NCBI RefSeq assembly: GCF_001280595.1
Contig: NZ_LITU01000065.1
Coordinates: forward strand, 190,366 to 254,365
DNA length: 64,000 nucleotides
From: Paenibacillus xylanivorans
GTDB lineage: Bacteria; Bacillota; Bacilli; Paenibacillales; Paenibacillaceae
Reading direction: 5' to 3'
The first letter of the stretch is position 1, and every line of letters starts with the position of its first letter. Below the pieces are notes generated by a model. The model searched no databases. It was not told the DNA's origin and saw nothing but the letters and a program-made list of their open reading frames with translations. The position numbers and the translations under genes are program-made. This document shows positions 20,390 to 29,694 of this stretch, in pieces.

Positions 20390-21235
20390 ATGAGTGAGAC
20401 TATCATCAGGGATCTGATTAAGTATATGGATGTGGAGGACAACGCTGCTATTCAATACATTCAGACCGAGCATCGGATGAAACTGGGATTCTTTTGGGGA
20501 ATTCAGGAAGGCAGCCGCGTTCTGGAAATCGGCTGTGGTCAGGGAGATACAACGGCCGTGCTTGCGCATCTGGTGGGGGAGCACGGGTACGTTCATGGGG
20601 TAGATATTGCACCAGAGGATTATGGTGCACCGCTGACCGTGGGTGAAGCGGCAGCCAAGCTGCGGAAATCCCCGCTGGGTGACCGAATTCGAATGGATTA
20701 TCATTTCGACATTCTAAGTGATCAGGCCCAATTTGCCGAGAATGAGTTTGATGTGATTGTACTTTCTCATTGTTCGTGGTACTTGAAATCTTTTGACGAA
20801 CTCGCCCAGATTCTCAGCAAGGTAAGGTCATGGGGGCATCAGTTATGTTTCGCCGAATGGGATGCACGAGTTACAGATGTGAGCCAGCTCTCGCACTGGT
20901 TATCCGTTCTGATTCAGTCCCAGGTTGAATGCTACAAAGAGAACAGCTTCTCCAATGTGCGCACGCTCTTTACACCGGAGGATATCCAAGAGCTTGTCTC
21001 TGCGGCGGGCTGGTCGATAAAGGAAGAGGTTTCAATCCATTCTCCCGAGCTGCAGGACGGTCGCTGGGAAACCGAAATGACACTGGAAGAAGCGCCTGTG
21101 GAACTGAAAATGCTTCCGATCCCGGATAAGGTAAAAACCCTCCTTCTTTCCGAATTGAAATTACTTAGGGCACATCATGCCTCGGGGCCTGGAAGTCCAT
21201 TGGGAACGTATGCCATTGTTGCGAAAAAGCAGTAA
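20390..21235 (+). CDS. Class I SAM-dependent methyltransferase
   Basis: A 281-residue methyltransferase. Motif I VLEIGCGQGDTT (44-55) binds S-adenosylmethionine, the acidic loop VHGVDIAPEDYG follows, and FDVIVLSHCSWYL fills motif IV. The substrate cannot be told from the sequence. GAGGAG precedes the ATG. It has its own promoter and no operon partners: the gtaB stop lies 105 bases upstream and a T-box leader downstream. Confidence 0.85.
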   Translation: MSETIIRDLIKYMDVEDNAAIQYIQTEHRMKLGFFWGIQEGSRVLEIGCGQGDTTAVLAHLVGEHGYVHGVDIAPEDYGAPLTVGEAAAKLRKSPLGDRIRMDYHFDILSDQAQFAENEFDVIVLSHCSWYLKSFDELAQILSKVRSWGHQLCFAEWDARVTDVSQLSHWLSVLIQSQVECYKENSFSNVRTLFTPEDIQELVSAAGWSIKEEVSIHSPELQDGRWETEMTLEEAPVELKMLPIPDKVKTLLLSELKLLRAHHASGPGSPLGTYAIVAKKQ

Positions 21236-21386
21236 AGAAATAGCCATTTGCAGCAAATTATAAGAAAAACGTATATCGACGTACTTTCACAGAAGACAGA
21301 CCGCGTTTAGCTGAAGTTTTTCTTGCGATAATTGAATTGTTCAGCTCCGCTGAAAACGTATAAATTCCATTATCTAAAAAAATGTG

Positions 21387-21416
21387 TTTACTTCATGATG
21401 GTAATTTTGATATTAT
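21387..21416 (+). promoter_or_regulatory. Probable promoter of the T-box leader
   Basis: TTTACT (21387-21392) and TATTAT (21411-21416), 18-base spacer, directly before the structured leader. Confidence 0.45.
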
Positions 21417-21429
21417 AGTCGCAATATCA

Positions 21430-21737
21430 AATGCGATGAAGAGATGAGTAGATAAAAAGGTTTCTTTCACAGAGAGCTCCGGTAGCTGAAAAGGGGTAAA
21501 GAATTTTTTGTTGAATAAAGACTCAGAGCAGCACATCGGAACTTTAAGGATTGAGGGATGGTGTGACAGGAGCTCCTGTTACAGAGCAAGAGTATAAGCG
21601 GATACGGCATGATTAAATGCGGTTATCCTTAACTCGAAGAGGTTGGTATGGCGACATATTGGCGAATCTGGGTGGTACCACGAGTGTAACAATCTCGTCC
21701 CTGAGACTTTTGTCTTGGGGATGGGATTTTTTGGTTT
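21430..21737 (+). ncRNA. T-box riboswitch leader of asd
   Basis: The diagnostic T-box core GGGTGGTACCACG stands at about 21670-21682, followed by an intrinsic terminator (21692-21735: tcgtccctgagac against gtcttggggatggga, then a T run). Upstream, AGAGAGCTCCGGTAGCTGAAA (about 21472-21492) resembles the Stem I distal region and AGTAGATA the loop-E side of the specifier bulge; TGAGT/ACTCA could close its base. The UGGU in the core would pair with a tRNA ending ACCA, that is, discriminator A. The specifier codon is uncertain: the segment TTGAATAAAGACTC would allow AAA (Lys), but I could not fold it rigorously. Confidence 0.85.
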
Positions 21738-21822
21738 TTCCGGGATGTTGGCTACACGCTTTGGAAATGCCTGAATAGTGTTTAATAAGGAGAAACTCAC
21801 ACCGAAAGGAAATGATGATTTT

Positions 21823-22908
21823 ATGTCAGCAAAATTGAAAGTCGGTATCGTCGGAGGAACGGGGATGGTAGGCCAGCGCTTTGTAGATCTGCTCAATGGA
21901 CACCCATGGTTTGAAGTAACTGCAATCTCAGCTAGTGCCAACTCGGCAGGCAAAACATATGAAGAATCCGTTCAAGGCAGATGGAAGCTCGCTGTTCCCA
22001 TTCCGGAAGCAGTGAAAAACATCATTGTTCAGGATGCTTCCCAAGTGGAAGCTTTTGCGAGCCAGGTTGATTTTATATTCTGTGCAGTGGATATGAAAAA
22101 GAACGAAATTCAGGCGCTCGAAGAGGCTTATGCCAAAACGGGAACTCCGGTTGTGTCCAACAACTCGGCTCACCGCTGGACGGCTGATGTACCAATGGTC
22201 ATTCCTGAAATTAACCCGGGACATCTGGACGTAATTGGAGCTCAACGTAAACGTCTTGGAACCAAAACCGGATTCATCGCGGTTAAGCCAAACTGCTCGA
22301 TTCAGAGCTATGTGCCTGCACTTCACGCCTTGCGCGAGTTCAATCCAACTCAAGTGGTAGCTTCCACATACCAAGCGATCTCTGGCGCAGGTAAAAACTT
22401 TACGGACTGGCCGGATATGCTGGATAACGTGATTCCATACATTGGCGGCGAGGAAGAGAAGAGTGAACAGGAGCCTTTGCGCATCTGGGGCAGCATTGAA
22501 AATAATGAGATTGTAAAAGCATCTTCTCCGTTAATTACGACACAATGTATTCGTGTTCCGGTAACGGATGGTCACTTGGCGACCGTGTTTGTATCCTTTG
22601 AGAAAAAACCATCCAAAGAAGAAATTCTGGATCGTTGGCTGCAATTCAAAGGTCGTCCGCAAGAGCTGGGTCTGCCAAGCGCTCCGAAACAGTTCATTAC
22701 GTATTTTGAAGAAGAAAATAGACCACAAACCAAACTGGACCGTGACATCGAGCGTGGTATGGGCGTATCAACGGGCAGACTGCGCGAAGACTCCCTGTAT
22801 GATTACAAGTTTGTAGGACTATCCCACAACACGTTGCGCGGAGCAGCAGGCGGTGCAGTTCTAATCGCTGAATTGCTCAAAGCTGAAGGATATATTCAGC
22901 CGAAATAA
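21823..22908 (+). CDS. asd: Aspartate-semialdehyde dehydrogenase, archaeal/fungal-type
   Basis: NADPH-dependent enzyme turning aspartyl-phosphate into aspartate semialdehyde, the branch point to lysine/diaminopimelate, methionine and threonine. The Rossmann loop GIVGGTGMVGQRF (8-20) and the catalytic Cys158 in KPNCSIQS are clear. The length of 361 and sequences such as GHPWFEVTAISAS and NNSAHRW resemble the archaeal and yeast (HOM2-like) branch rather than the usual bacterial one. The ATG at 21823 begins the conserved MSAKLKVGIVGG; AAAGGA is 12 bases upstream. A GTG at 21778 is in frame but lacks a binding site. Expression is likely controlled by the T-box. Confidence 0.93.
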   Translation: MSAKLKVGIVGGTGMVGQRFVDLLNGHPWFEVTAISASANSAGKTYEESVQGRWKLAVPIPEAVKNIIVQDASQVEAFASQVDFIFCAVDMKKNEIQALEEAYAKTGTPVVSNNSAHRWTADVPMVIPEINPGHLDVIGAQRKRLGTKTGFIAVKPNCSIQSYVPALHALREFNPTQVVASTYQAISGAGKNFTDWPDMLDNVIPYIGGEEEKSEQEPLRIWGSIENNEIVKASSPLITTQCIRVPVTDGHLATVFVSFEKKPSKEEILDRWLQFKGRPQELGLPSAPKQFITYFEEENRPQTKLDRDIERGMGVSTGRLREDSLYDYKFVGLSHNTLRGAAGGAVLIAELLKAEGYIQPK

Positions 22909-22959
22909 ACAGGCATTGTGGAAATAGGAAAAGAAGTAATAGAATATTACTGACAGGCT

Positions 22960-23034
22960 ACCCCTTTTAGTAGACAAGAGTAAAGAGACATCTGGAAAGA
23001 TGAATTTATTTTTGTTGAACAGAGGGGTATTTTT
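22960..23034 (+). terminator. Possible terminator after asd
   Basis: taccccttt (about 22961-22969) can pair with agaggggta (about 23021-23029) followed by TTTTT. The loop of about 50 bases makes this only moderately convincing. Confidence 0.4.
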
Positions 23035-23120
23035 ATCTCAATACAAGCCGCTTTGGTTATGTATTTGGATGACATTCGTTACTATACATATCTGTTACAA
23101 GGGAAAGAAGGGATCTGCTT

Positions 23121-23698
23121 ATGTCGTTACAATTATCATCCTATGAAGGGCAAAGGGCTGTTTTTCTAGGAGACAGCATAACTTTCGGATATGGACTCCA
23201 GGAAGGGGAACATCCGTATCCGGAACTGGTTAGCAGAGCATTGGGATTTGAATCCTATGAGAATTATGGCATTTCGGGAAGCAGTGTGGCGGACGGCGGG
23301 TTTGAACCAATGTGTAACCGCATTGGGCAGATGCACGCGGAAGCGGATGTTGTCTTTTTCATGGGCGGAAGAAATGACTTCTCCAGCGCTATCCAACCAA
23401 CCTGATCGGTTTTCTTACTCCTCTCCATGGATCAAGTGAAGCAGTACCTGAAGATTTGCCGAATACGGTAACCGGTCGGATATACAGTGACTATGTATCT
23501 GCGATTAGAGAGGTCGCTTCTCTGTACTCCATACCGGTTTGTGATCTGTGGGACATTGCTGGAATCCAGCCGCTATTGTCGGTTCACAGCGATTTATATT
23601 TTACAGGCGATAACGGAGTACCTAATGGGCTCCATCCCAATCAGGCCGGACATGCAAGATTAGCCTCCAGAATCGTGGGCTTCCTGAATACGTTGTGA
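23121..23698 (+). pseudogene. SGNH/GDSL hydrolase gene broken by an internal deletion and frameshift
   Basis: The first part (23121-23405) has the block I GDSITFGYG and block III-like GGRNDF of an SGNH esterase/lipase, then stops after SAIQPT. The second part, in another frame (about 23399-23698), resumes with FLTPLHGSS and ends with the catalytic Asp/His block GLHPNQAGHARLA. Related hydrolases have about 30-40 extra residues between GGxND(F) and the FLTP segment, so about 100 bases not divisible by three appear to be missing. The product would lack the catalytic His in the first frame. A sequencing error alone would not explain the missing segment. Confidence 0.8.
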
Positions 23699-23741
23699 TA
23701 CCTTTTGAATTTGTGTGAGGAAAATGGAACAAATTGAACTG

Positions 23742-23799
23742 GGACCTGTAGGGCAGGCACTTTAATCATAAGTGCACTCACTTATATTGCAGGTCCTTT
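23742..23799 (+). terminator. Possible terminator after the broken hydrolase
   Basis: ggacctg (23742-23748) and caggtcc (23790-23796) are inverted, with an inner aagtg-type hairpin and a short T stretch after. Modest evidence. Confidence 0.4.
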
Positions 23800-23982
23800 G
23801 TCTATTGGAGATTCGAGATAAGTTATAAAAAATATATGTCAAAACTAATATGGTAAATATTACATTGTAAATTCATGAGATTTCCGGTATTTTTATTAAC
23901 GGCAAACGTTTCTTCTTAAATTAGAAGTAGATTGTCTTAGCAGGTAGCAATTGAAATGGAGAAGAAAGGAGGAAGAAATATT

Positions 23983-24243
23983 ATGTCAGAAGTTGCTAGT
24001 CAAAGAGTACATAAACCAGGACCACCGCCAGTAAGTTTCGGTAGTTGGATGCTCACGTTGTTCCTTATGATGATTCCGCTTGTAAACATTATTATGTTGT
24101 TTGTTTGGGCATTTGGAGATTCGAATCCTTCGAAAGCCAATTATGCCAAAGCATCGTTGCTGTGGGCAGCGATCGGGATTGTTGTGTATATTCTTGTGTT
24201 CGTAGTCATCATTGGAACTGGAATTTCACTCTCGGATTACTAG
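23983..24243 (+). CDS. Small two-helix membrane protein
   Basis: An 86-residue protein with a Pro-rich hydrophilic N-terminus (GPPPVSFGSW) and two hydrophobic helices (about 22-45 and 58-82) joined by a short polar loop (GDSNPSKANYAKAS). Similar proteins are common and uncharacterised in Bacillales. The ATG at 23983 is 11 bases after AAAGGAGG. It stands alone, followed by a strong terminator. Confidence 0.75.
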   Translation: MSEVASQRVHKPGPPPVSFGSWMLTLFLMMIPLVNIIMLFVWAFGDSNPSKANYAKASLLWAAIGIVVYILVFVVIIGTGISLSDY

Positions 24244-24278
24244 GTTTATGAATGTGTAGCTTGATATCAGTTTGAACC

Positions 24279-24311
24279 AAAAAAGCGCCGACAATAATGT
24301 CGGCGTTTTTT
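24279..24311. terminator. Bidirectional intrinsic terminator
   Basis: gcgccgac and gtcggcg pair around aataat, flanked by A and T runs, between the small membrane protein and the convergent transporter. Confidence 0.85.
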
Positions 24312-24327
24312 GATTTGTTTATTTCTA

Positions 24328-25302
24328 CTAGGCTGCAGAGGTCTTATCAGCATTGTGAAGAGTCTGCGAACGGCGGCCGAGCAGGTATCCTGCAAGCGAA
24401 GCCAACATCTGCTGAAATACCATACCGAGTACAACCGGGACGGCAACCGGTGGAGGGAAATACGATACGGCAAGCACCGCTCCCGCACTAATATTGCGCA
24501 TGCCTCCGTTGAACACAAGTGCGACCTGATCGGCTTCATTCCAACCGAGCAATCGGGCAATGAAGTAACTCAGTGCATAGCCAAACGAAGCGAGGAAAAT
24601 GATGATGGCTGCGAGACCCGCCAATCGCCAATTAAAGTCAGCCAAATATGGAGCAACGACAGAGCCGTTTATAGCGACAACAGCTGCCATAAACAATTTG
24701 GAGAACGGATTCAGTCTGGGTCCCCAAACGGGGACAATACCACCTTTGGTCCACTCATTCAGCAGCATACCGAGCAAAGAGGGAACAACGATCATCCAGA
24801 ACAGACTGCTCATCATGGCTGCTATATCCAGCGATACGCTAGTGCCAATCAGCAATGATAACACACCGGGTACAACGAAAGGAGCAAGCATCGTGTCAAT
24901 CAGGATAATCGAAAGTGTCAGAGCAATATTGCCCCGGTAGATACTGACCCAGATAAAGCTGCTCACACCTGTTGGAATAACGGCAGCAAGAACAAGGCCC
25001 GTTATTGTGTAGGCATCCGTTGGGAAGACCAGGTGACCCATGCCCAGAGCAATCAGTGGCATCGCCAGATGTAAAATAAACAGGCAAACAAACAGAGGAA
25101 AAGGCTTCTTCAGCACGTTCACAAAATCCCGTATCCCGAGACTGATGCTTCCAGCAAACGTCATAAACGCAAAAAGCCATGGTGACAAAAAAGTATAAGA
25201 AGAAAGAAGACTCCCGCAAAGAACGCCAATAATAATGCTGATTGGGGTAATCAGTGGCATGATGCGGTTCAAGCGTACATTTAAGGCCTGAAGCATATTC
25301 AT
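24328..25302 (-). CDS. Bile acid:sodium symporter (BASS) family transporter
   Basis: Polytopic membrane protein of 324 residues with about nine to ten hydrophobic helices. The family signatures GLVLAAVIPTGVSSFIWV and VFNGGMRNISAGAVLA (the crossing-helix region) are visible. Bacterial members carry organic acids, sulfate conjugates, pantoate-like compounds or bile acids, and the substrate here cannot be told. Single gene with a terminator on its 3' side. Confidence 0.88.
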   Translation of the reverse strand: MNMLQALNVRLNRIMPLITPISIIIGVLCGSLLSSYTFLSPWLFAFMTFAGSISLGIRDFVNVLKKPFPLFVCLFILHLAMPLIALGMGHLVFPTDAYTITGLVLAAVIPTGVSSFIWVSIYRGNIALTLSIILIDTMLAPFVVPGVLSLLIGTSVSLDIAAMMSSLFWMIVVPSLLGMLLNEWTKGGIVPVWGPRLNPFSKLFMAAVVAINGSVVAPYLADFNWRLAGLAAIIIFLASFGYALSYFIARLLGWNEADQVALVFNGGMRNISAGAVLAVSYFPPPVAVPVVLGMVFQQMLASLAGYLLGRRSQTLHNADKTSAA

Positions 25303-25437
25303 GACATCCCTTTACCGTATGATTCCTTTATTATACATGTTAATAACGCTGAATGCAGACCCATTTGCAATGAAGCACACCCAGCAGTTATGATGGATTT
25401 TGGAGGAATACTCTAATTTTGAGTAGGGGAGATGATT

Positions 25438-25908
25438 GTGATTAAATGGAAAAGAAAGCAAGCATGGATGATGACAGGCCTCATTGCGTCAAGTATTCTA
25501 GTGATCTCAGCCTGTTCCGTCGTGGAGCAAGCGAATCAGAGTTTGAATTACGTTAGTGGGGCTACTGAATATATAGAGCAAGTATCAAGCGCTGGCACTG
25601 AATTGCAGCAACTCGCTTCAGGAGCGATGAACAACCCGGAATTGACAACTCAGGTTCAGGAGAAAATTGATCAGATTCAGGCGGAAGCAAGTGAATTCTC
25701 TCAGCTCACAGCACCAGCCATAGGTGAAAGCATTCATGAGAATCTGGTCAGTTATAATAATCAATTAACCGAAGTAGTGGGTCAATTCGAGAACACGCTT
25801 GCAGAGCAGGGCTTTACGGCAGAAAACTGGGAGAAGACAGGAATTCCCGAATTAATCACCAATATTAATGGTTTAAAAGATCCGTTAAGCGGGCTTGGAA
25901 ATAATTGA
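25438..25908 (+). CDS. Putative lipoprotein, DUF6376-like
   Basis: A 156-residue predicted lipoprotein: basic N-terminus, hydrophobic stretch, then lipobox VISACS with the lipidated Cys at about residue 26. The rest is a helical Gln/Glu-rich domain, probably a coiled-coil bundle, resembling the DUF6376 group of Bacillales; that match is from memory. The GTG at 25438 is preferred because GGGGAG directly abuts the ATG at 25432. Function unknown. Confidence 0.75.
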   Translation: MIKWKRKQAWMMTGLIASSILVISACSVVEQANQSLNYVSGATEYIEQVSSAGTELQQLASGAMNNPELTTQVQEKIDQIQAEASEFSQLTAPAIGESIHENLVSYNNQLTEVVGQFENTLAEQGFTAENWEKTGIPELITNINGLKDPLSGLGNN

Positions 25909-25971
25909 AGAATTGAAGCAACTGTTACAGCTCCAGTTATAGTCATTTGTAAGCTATATCTGTGTCATCCT

Positions 25972-26026
25972 AAAAAAGGACGATATACCGAAGTGTTTTT
26001 TACCTTTCGGGAATATCGTCCTTTTT
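25972..26026. terminator. Bidirectional intrinsic terminator
   Basis: aaggacgatat (about 25976-25986) pairs with atatcgtcctt (about 26013-26023), flanked by A and T runs, between the lipoprotein and the convergent marR gene. Confidence 0.82.
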
Positions 26027-26085
26027 CGTATTGTTTTATCTTTCAAATACTTTTTACATGTATTAGATTCTTTGCTTAAACGTGT

Positions 26086-26580
26086 TCAGGAGGAAGATTT
26101 GCCACGAATTTTGGAGCTTAAATCTTCAATCTGTTCATCCAGAACGTTTCCTGCTTTACTCAGAAACCCTGTAATAAGCTCCAGCTCTTCCTCTGTGTAT
26201 ATGGAAGCTAGATTAACCATAGCCGCATGAAGAGTGAGGTATGTGCTGCTGACCTCTTCCTTGTTTTCGTACAAAGGCACAATGATGACTTTGCGGCGGT
26301 CATTGGGGTCATTTTCCCGGCGCACAAAACCGTTCTTCTCAAGCCTGTCTATTAATGTCGTGACACTTCCTGTGGCCAGGCCGGTAAGTTTTGACAGCTC
26401 GCCTGCAGTGATTGGACCTTTCTCACGCAGGATATCCACCGATATGAAATCGTTATTGTACAAGCCCAAAGAAGCAGCCACATGCTGCTGATACAACACG
26501 GTTCGGGTACCAAGGCTCCGCATTCGCAAGGTTAAAATTTCCTGCATTTCTGTAGGTTGCTTGTGTTTTTCAGTTGACAA
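26086..26580 (-). CDS. MarR-family transcriptional regulator
   Basis: A 164-residue winged-helix regulator. The recognition region reads TAGELSKLTGLATGSVTTLIDRLEKNGFV and the wing NDPNDRRKVI. It is divergent from the UvrA-like gene, and a perfect palindrome lies between them, so it probably represses both itself and that gene, with release by an unknown ligand, perhaps a toxic compound. Confidence 0.9.
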   Translation of the reverse strand: MSTEKHKQPTEMQEILTLRMRSLGTRTVLYQQHVAASLGLYNNDFISVDILREKGPITAGELSKLTGLATGSVTTLIDRLEKNGFVRRENDPNDRRKVIIVPLYENKEEVSSTYLTLHAAMVNLASIYTEEELELITGFLSKAGNVLDEQIEDLSSKIRGKSSS

Positions 26581-26607
26581 AAAATAAACCTCCTCTTAAG
26601 ATGACAT

Positions 26608-26628
26608 ATATCTTGATTATCAAGATAT
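26608..26628. promoter_or_regulatory. Palindromic operator between marR and the UvrA-like gene
   Basis: ATATCTTGA (26608-26616), TTA, TCAAGATAT (26620-26628): perfect 9-base arms. A further half site, aacaagata, follows at about 26635-26643. Size and position suit a MarR dimer. Confidence 0.75.
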
Positions 26629-26732
26629 TAGATTAACAAGATAATTGATTTTGGAGATACTAGATCGACGTATGATTAAATTCAACTTATTTTAACGAAC
26701 TCTGTACTTATTTGCAAAGGGGACGATCGGTT

Positions 26733-29237
26733 TTGAGAGACAGCATAATGATTAAAGGTGCACGGGAGAATAACCTGAAGAATATTTCACTTTCGATTCC
26801 GAAGTATAAGCTGGTTGTTCTAACAGGTCCATCCGGCTCCGGAAAATCCACACTGGCAATGGATACCCTTCAGCGAGAATGCCAGAGACAATACATGGAA
26901 TCAATGGGATTAACATCGGATTCGATCAGCAAACCAAAGGTGGAGTCTATCACAGGTCTTTCTCCATCCATCAGCGTAGGACAGCACATTACCAACCGGA
27001 ATCCACGCTCTACGGTAGGAACGGGGACAGACATTTACACTTATGTCCGTTTCATTTTTTCCAGACTTGGAGAGCGTATATGTCCATCCTGTAGCGGCAC
27101 CATTTCTCCAACGTGGGAAGCGGCTGGTCATCTAACCGAGGAAGACGAATACATGAGTCATCAAACAATTAATTGCCCACATTGCAATGCCGTACTTGAG
27201 AAGCTGGGCATGTCACACTTTTCGTTCAACAAACCGGAGGGTGCCTGTGAAGCGTGCAGCGGTCTTGGTCATGTGGCGTCAATCAACGAAGCGGCTGTAT
27301 TCAATCCGGAGCTTAGTGTGCGGGATGGAGGTGTAGCTTCGTTAAATGGTGTGCATCGGGATATCCAGATCCGAATTCTGGTTGCAGCTGGAAAGCATTT
27401 TGGATTCGGATTCGATCCGGATCGTCCGTTGAAGGAGCTTGGTGAAATCGAGCGGGATTTGCTGTATTACGGCGTCGATAGCGAAGAATTCAAACAGCAT
27501 TACCCGAATATCAAGCCCATCCAGGGAACCAAGTTCGAAGGTGTGATTCCCGGGTTGTGGCGACGTTATAAGGAAAAGGAAGGAGAAGGTGGTGGAACGG
27601 AAAAAGACGGACGTTTTTTTCATCAACAAAAGTGTCCCGAATGTCAGGGAGCTCGTTTGAAAAAAGAAGTCCTCTCGGTAAGCGTAGCTGACGCATCCAT
27701 CTCCGACGTCACCAACTGGTCATTCAGTAAAGTGCTGGAATGGACGGTAGGACTACAAGAGGTGATCTCACCCGAGGCACACCACCTGCTTGATCCAATC
27801 CTTCATGATCTGCCCACCAAGTTGAAACGCATTATGGATGTTGGACTGGGTTATCTCTCCATGGATCGTCAAACGGTAACCTTATCTGGTGGTGAAGCCC
27901 AGCGATTACGACTTGCATCGCTTCTGGGTTCCGGTTTAACGGGCGTATTGTATATTTTGGACGAACCGACGACAGGGCTTCATCCGAAAGATACCATTGG
28001 CCTGATTCGCGTACTTCAGGAGCTTCGCGATCTGGGCAATACGATCCTTGTCATTGAACACGATATTGAGATGATGCGTGCTGCCAATCATGTGATCGAC
28101 ATTGGACCTGGTGCTGGACTCAATGGAGGGATGGTTGTCGGTGAAGGGAGCCTAGAGGATTTAATGACAAGTGAGCTTTCGGTTACGGGAGCCTATCTGA
28201 GAAATGAATCTGTAGCTAGTCCCACTTATAACCGAAGAGCAGGTACGGGGCAGCATCTTGTCATTCGGGGAGCGCATTTGCGGAACATTGATATTCCGGT
28301 TGTATCTTTTCCATTAGGCACGCTGATCTCCGTAACGGGTGTTTCAGGGTCCGGCAAATCTACGCTTGTATTTGATATCCTCGCACAGGGGATGGAGTCA
28401 GACCAGAAACCATCAGGCTGTGAAGAGATGACAGGCATGGAGCACGTCGGTGATATCGTTATTTTTGACCAAACGCCGATGGGCAGAATGCAGCGTTCGA
28501 ATGTTGCCACCTACACCGACGTATTTACACACCTGCGTCAGCTGTTCGCTGGTTTACCAGATGCCAAGGCACGTAAGCTAACTGCGAAGCATTTCTCGTT
28601 CAATACACCCGGAGGGCGCTGTGAAACCTGTCAGGGTCTGGGGGTATTGTCTGTAGACATGAACTTCCTGCCTGATCTGGAGGTAACTTGTCATGACTGT
28701 AAGGGCAGACGGTTCATGGATGAGGTGTTACAGGTTCAATACGAAGGCTTCTCGATATCCGATGTACTGAATATGTCAGTGGCCGAAAGTTTGCCTGTCC
28801 TGAAAAGTCAGACCAAAATCGCCGATCTCGTCGAGATGTTATGTGAAGTTGGACTTGGTTACCTCCAATGGGGTCAATCCGTCAAAACATTGTCAGGTGG
28901 TGAGGGTCAGCGGATTAGGCTGGCAAAAGAACTGAGTAAAAAAACCAAAAAACACACGCTCTATCTGTTGGATGAGCCAACAACTGGCCTTCATCCGTCA
29001 GACATTAAGCAACTCCATATTTTACTGGATAAGCTAGTTGAGTCGGGGAATACCGTTGTCGTTGTAGAGCACAGTCTGGAATTGATTCGGGAATCCGATT
29101 GGGTTATTGACATTGGTCCAGAAGGCGGTGCTGAGGGTGGCGAGCTGGTAGCCGAAGGTACGCCGGAGCAGGTGGCAGAGGTCAGGGACTCCCATACAGG
29201 ACAATTTTTGAAGCGCATATTAGCCGAGGGGCTTTAA
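26733..29237 (+). CDS. UvrA-like ABC ATPase (UvrA2/DrrC type)
   Basis: A soluble tandem ABC ATPase of the UvrA family, 834 residues against about 940 for true UvrA; the missing length lies in the first half where UvrB-binding and insertion domains sit. Two Walker A motifs (GPSGSGKST and GVSGSGKST), two signatures ([12 protein letters not shown] and [12 protein letters not shown]), and zinc-finger Cys pairs (CPSC/CPHC, CEAC, CETC/CHDC) are present. Such short paralogues are linked to tolerance of DNA-binding drugs. The TTG at 26733 follows AAAGGGG by 10 bases; a TTG at 26712 is also in frame. Divergent marR and an MFS remnant downstream suggest a former drug-resistance locus. Confidence 0.9.
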   Translation: MRDSIMIKGARENNLKNISLSIPKYKLVVLTGPSGSGKSTLAMDTLQRECQRQYMESMGLTSDSISKPKVESITGLSPSISVGQHITNRNPRSTVGTGTDIYTYVRFIFSRLGERICPSCSGTISPTWEAAGHLTEEDEYMSHQTINCPHCNAVLEKLGMSHFSFNKPEGACEACSGLGHVASINEAAVFNPELSVRDGGVASLNGVHRDIQIRILVAAGKHFGFGFDPDRPLKELGEIERDLLYYGVDSEEFKQHYPNIKPIQGTKFEGVIPGLWRRYKEKEGEGGGTEKDGRFFHQQKCPECQGARLKKEVLSVSVADASISDVTNWSFSKVLEWTVGLQEVISPEAHHLLDPILHDLPTKLKRIMDVGLGYLSMDRQTVTLSGGEAQRLRLASLLGSGLTGVLYILDEPTTGLHPKDTIGLIRVLQELRDLGNTILVIEHDIEMMRAANHVIDIGPGAGLNGGMVVGEGSLEDLMTSELSVTGAYLRNESVASPTYNRRAGTGQHLVIRGAHLRNIDIPVVSFPLGTLISVTGVSGSGKSTLVFDILAQGMESDQKPSGCEEMTGMEHVGDIVIFDQTPMGRMQRSNVATYTDVFTHLRQLFAGLPDAKARKLTAKHFSFNTPGGRCETCQGLGVLSVDMNFLPDLEVTCHDCKGRRFMDEVLQVQYEGFSISDVLNMSVAESLPVLKSQTKIADLVEMLCEVGLGYLQWGQSVKTLSGGEGQRIRLAKELSKKTKKHTLYLLDEPTTGLHPSDIKQLHILLDKLVESGNTVVVVEHSLELIRESDWVIDIGPEGGAEGGELVAEGTPEQVAEVRDSHTGQFLKRILAEGL

Positions 29238-29263
29238 TCAGAACGGATAAGGGAAACGTAATC

Positions 29264-29628
29264 ATGGTAAAAAGCACACTCAACTTCAACAGGGAACTCG
29301 GCATGACGTTGGGAATCACGGTATTTGGTATCGTACAAAGTCACGTATTTGCAAGTGAATTGGTCTCCTTTTTTGGCAATGGCAATGGCAGTGAGCACGG
29401 TGGTGGGTGGATCTGTGCGATCCCAGCCTGGTCTTAAAACCGGACACACGTGCTGATATTCCGGCGCCAATGTTGGAGCAGATTACAGAAGCATTGTCCT
29501 CATCCATCGTTCATACGTTTGTCTGGGCGATCATTCCCGCCGTTATTGCTCTGTTAGCTGCGTGGTTTATGAGCAAGGAAAAATTCGACCCTGCTTCCAA
29601 GTCGGATGAATATTTAGCCTCACACTAG
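29264..29628 (+). pseudogene. Truncated and frameshifted C-terminus of an MFS (DHA2-type) efflux pump
   Basis: The first frame reads STLNFNRELGMTLGITVFG, typical of the late helices of EmrB/QacA-type pumps, and ends after GGGWICAIPAWS. The second frame picks up with IPAPMLEQITEAL and the last helix (VHTFVWAIIPAVIALL) to the stop at 29628. About 380 N-terminal residues are missing. Similarity seems to extend back to within a few bases of the UvrA-like stop, placing the deletion junction there. Not functional as it stands. Confidence 0.8.
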
Positions 29629-29694
29629 CAAGACTATGTAATGGATTTGTGTGCTGGATATGACAATATATTCTTATCAAAGGAGACCTGCGTG

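Noticed and set aside
24310..24858. 182-residue plus-strand frame opposite the BASS transporter
   Set aside because: Composition is polar with no known motif, and the opposite frame encodes a coherent membrane protein.
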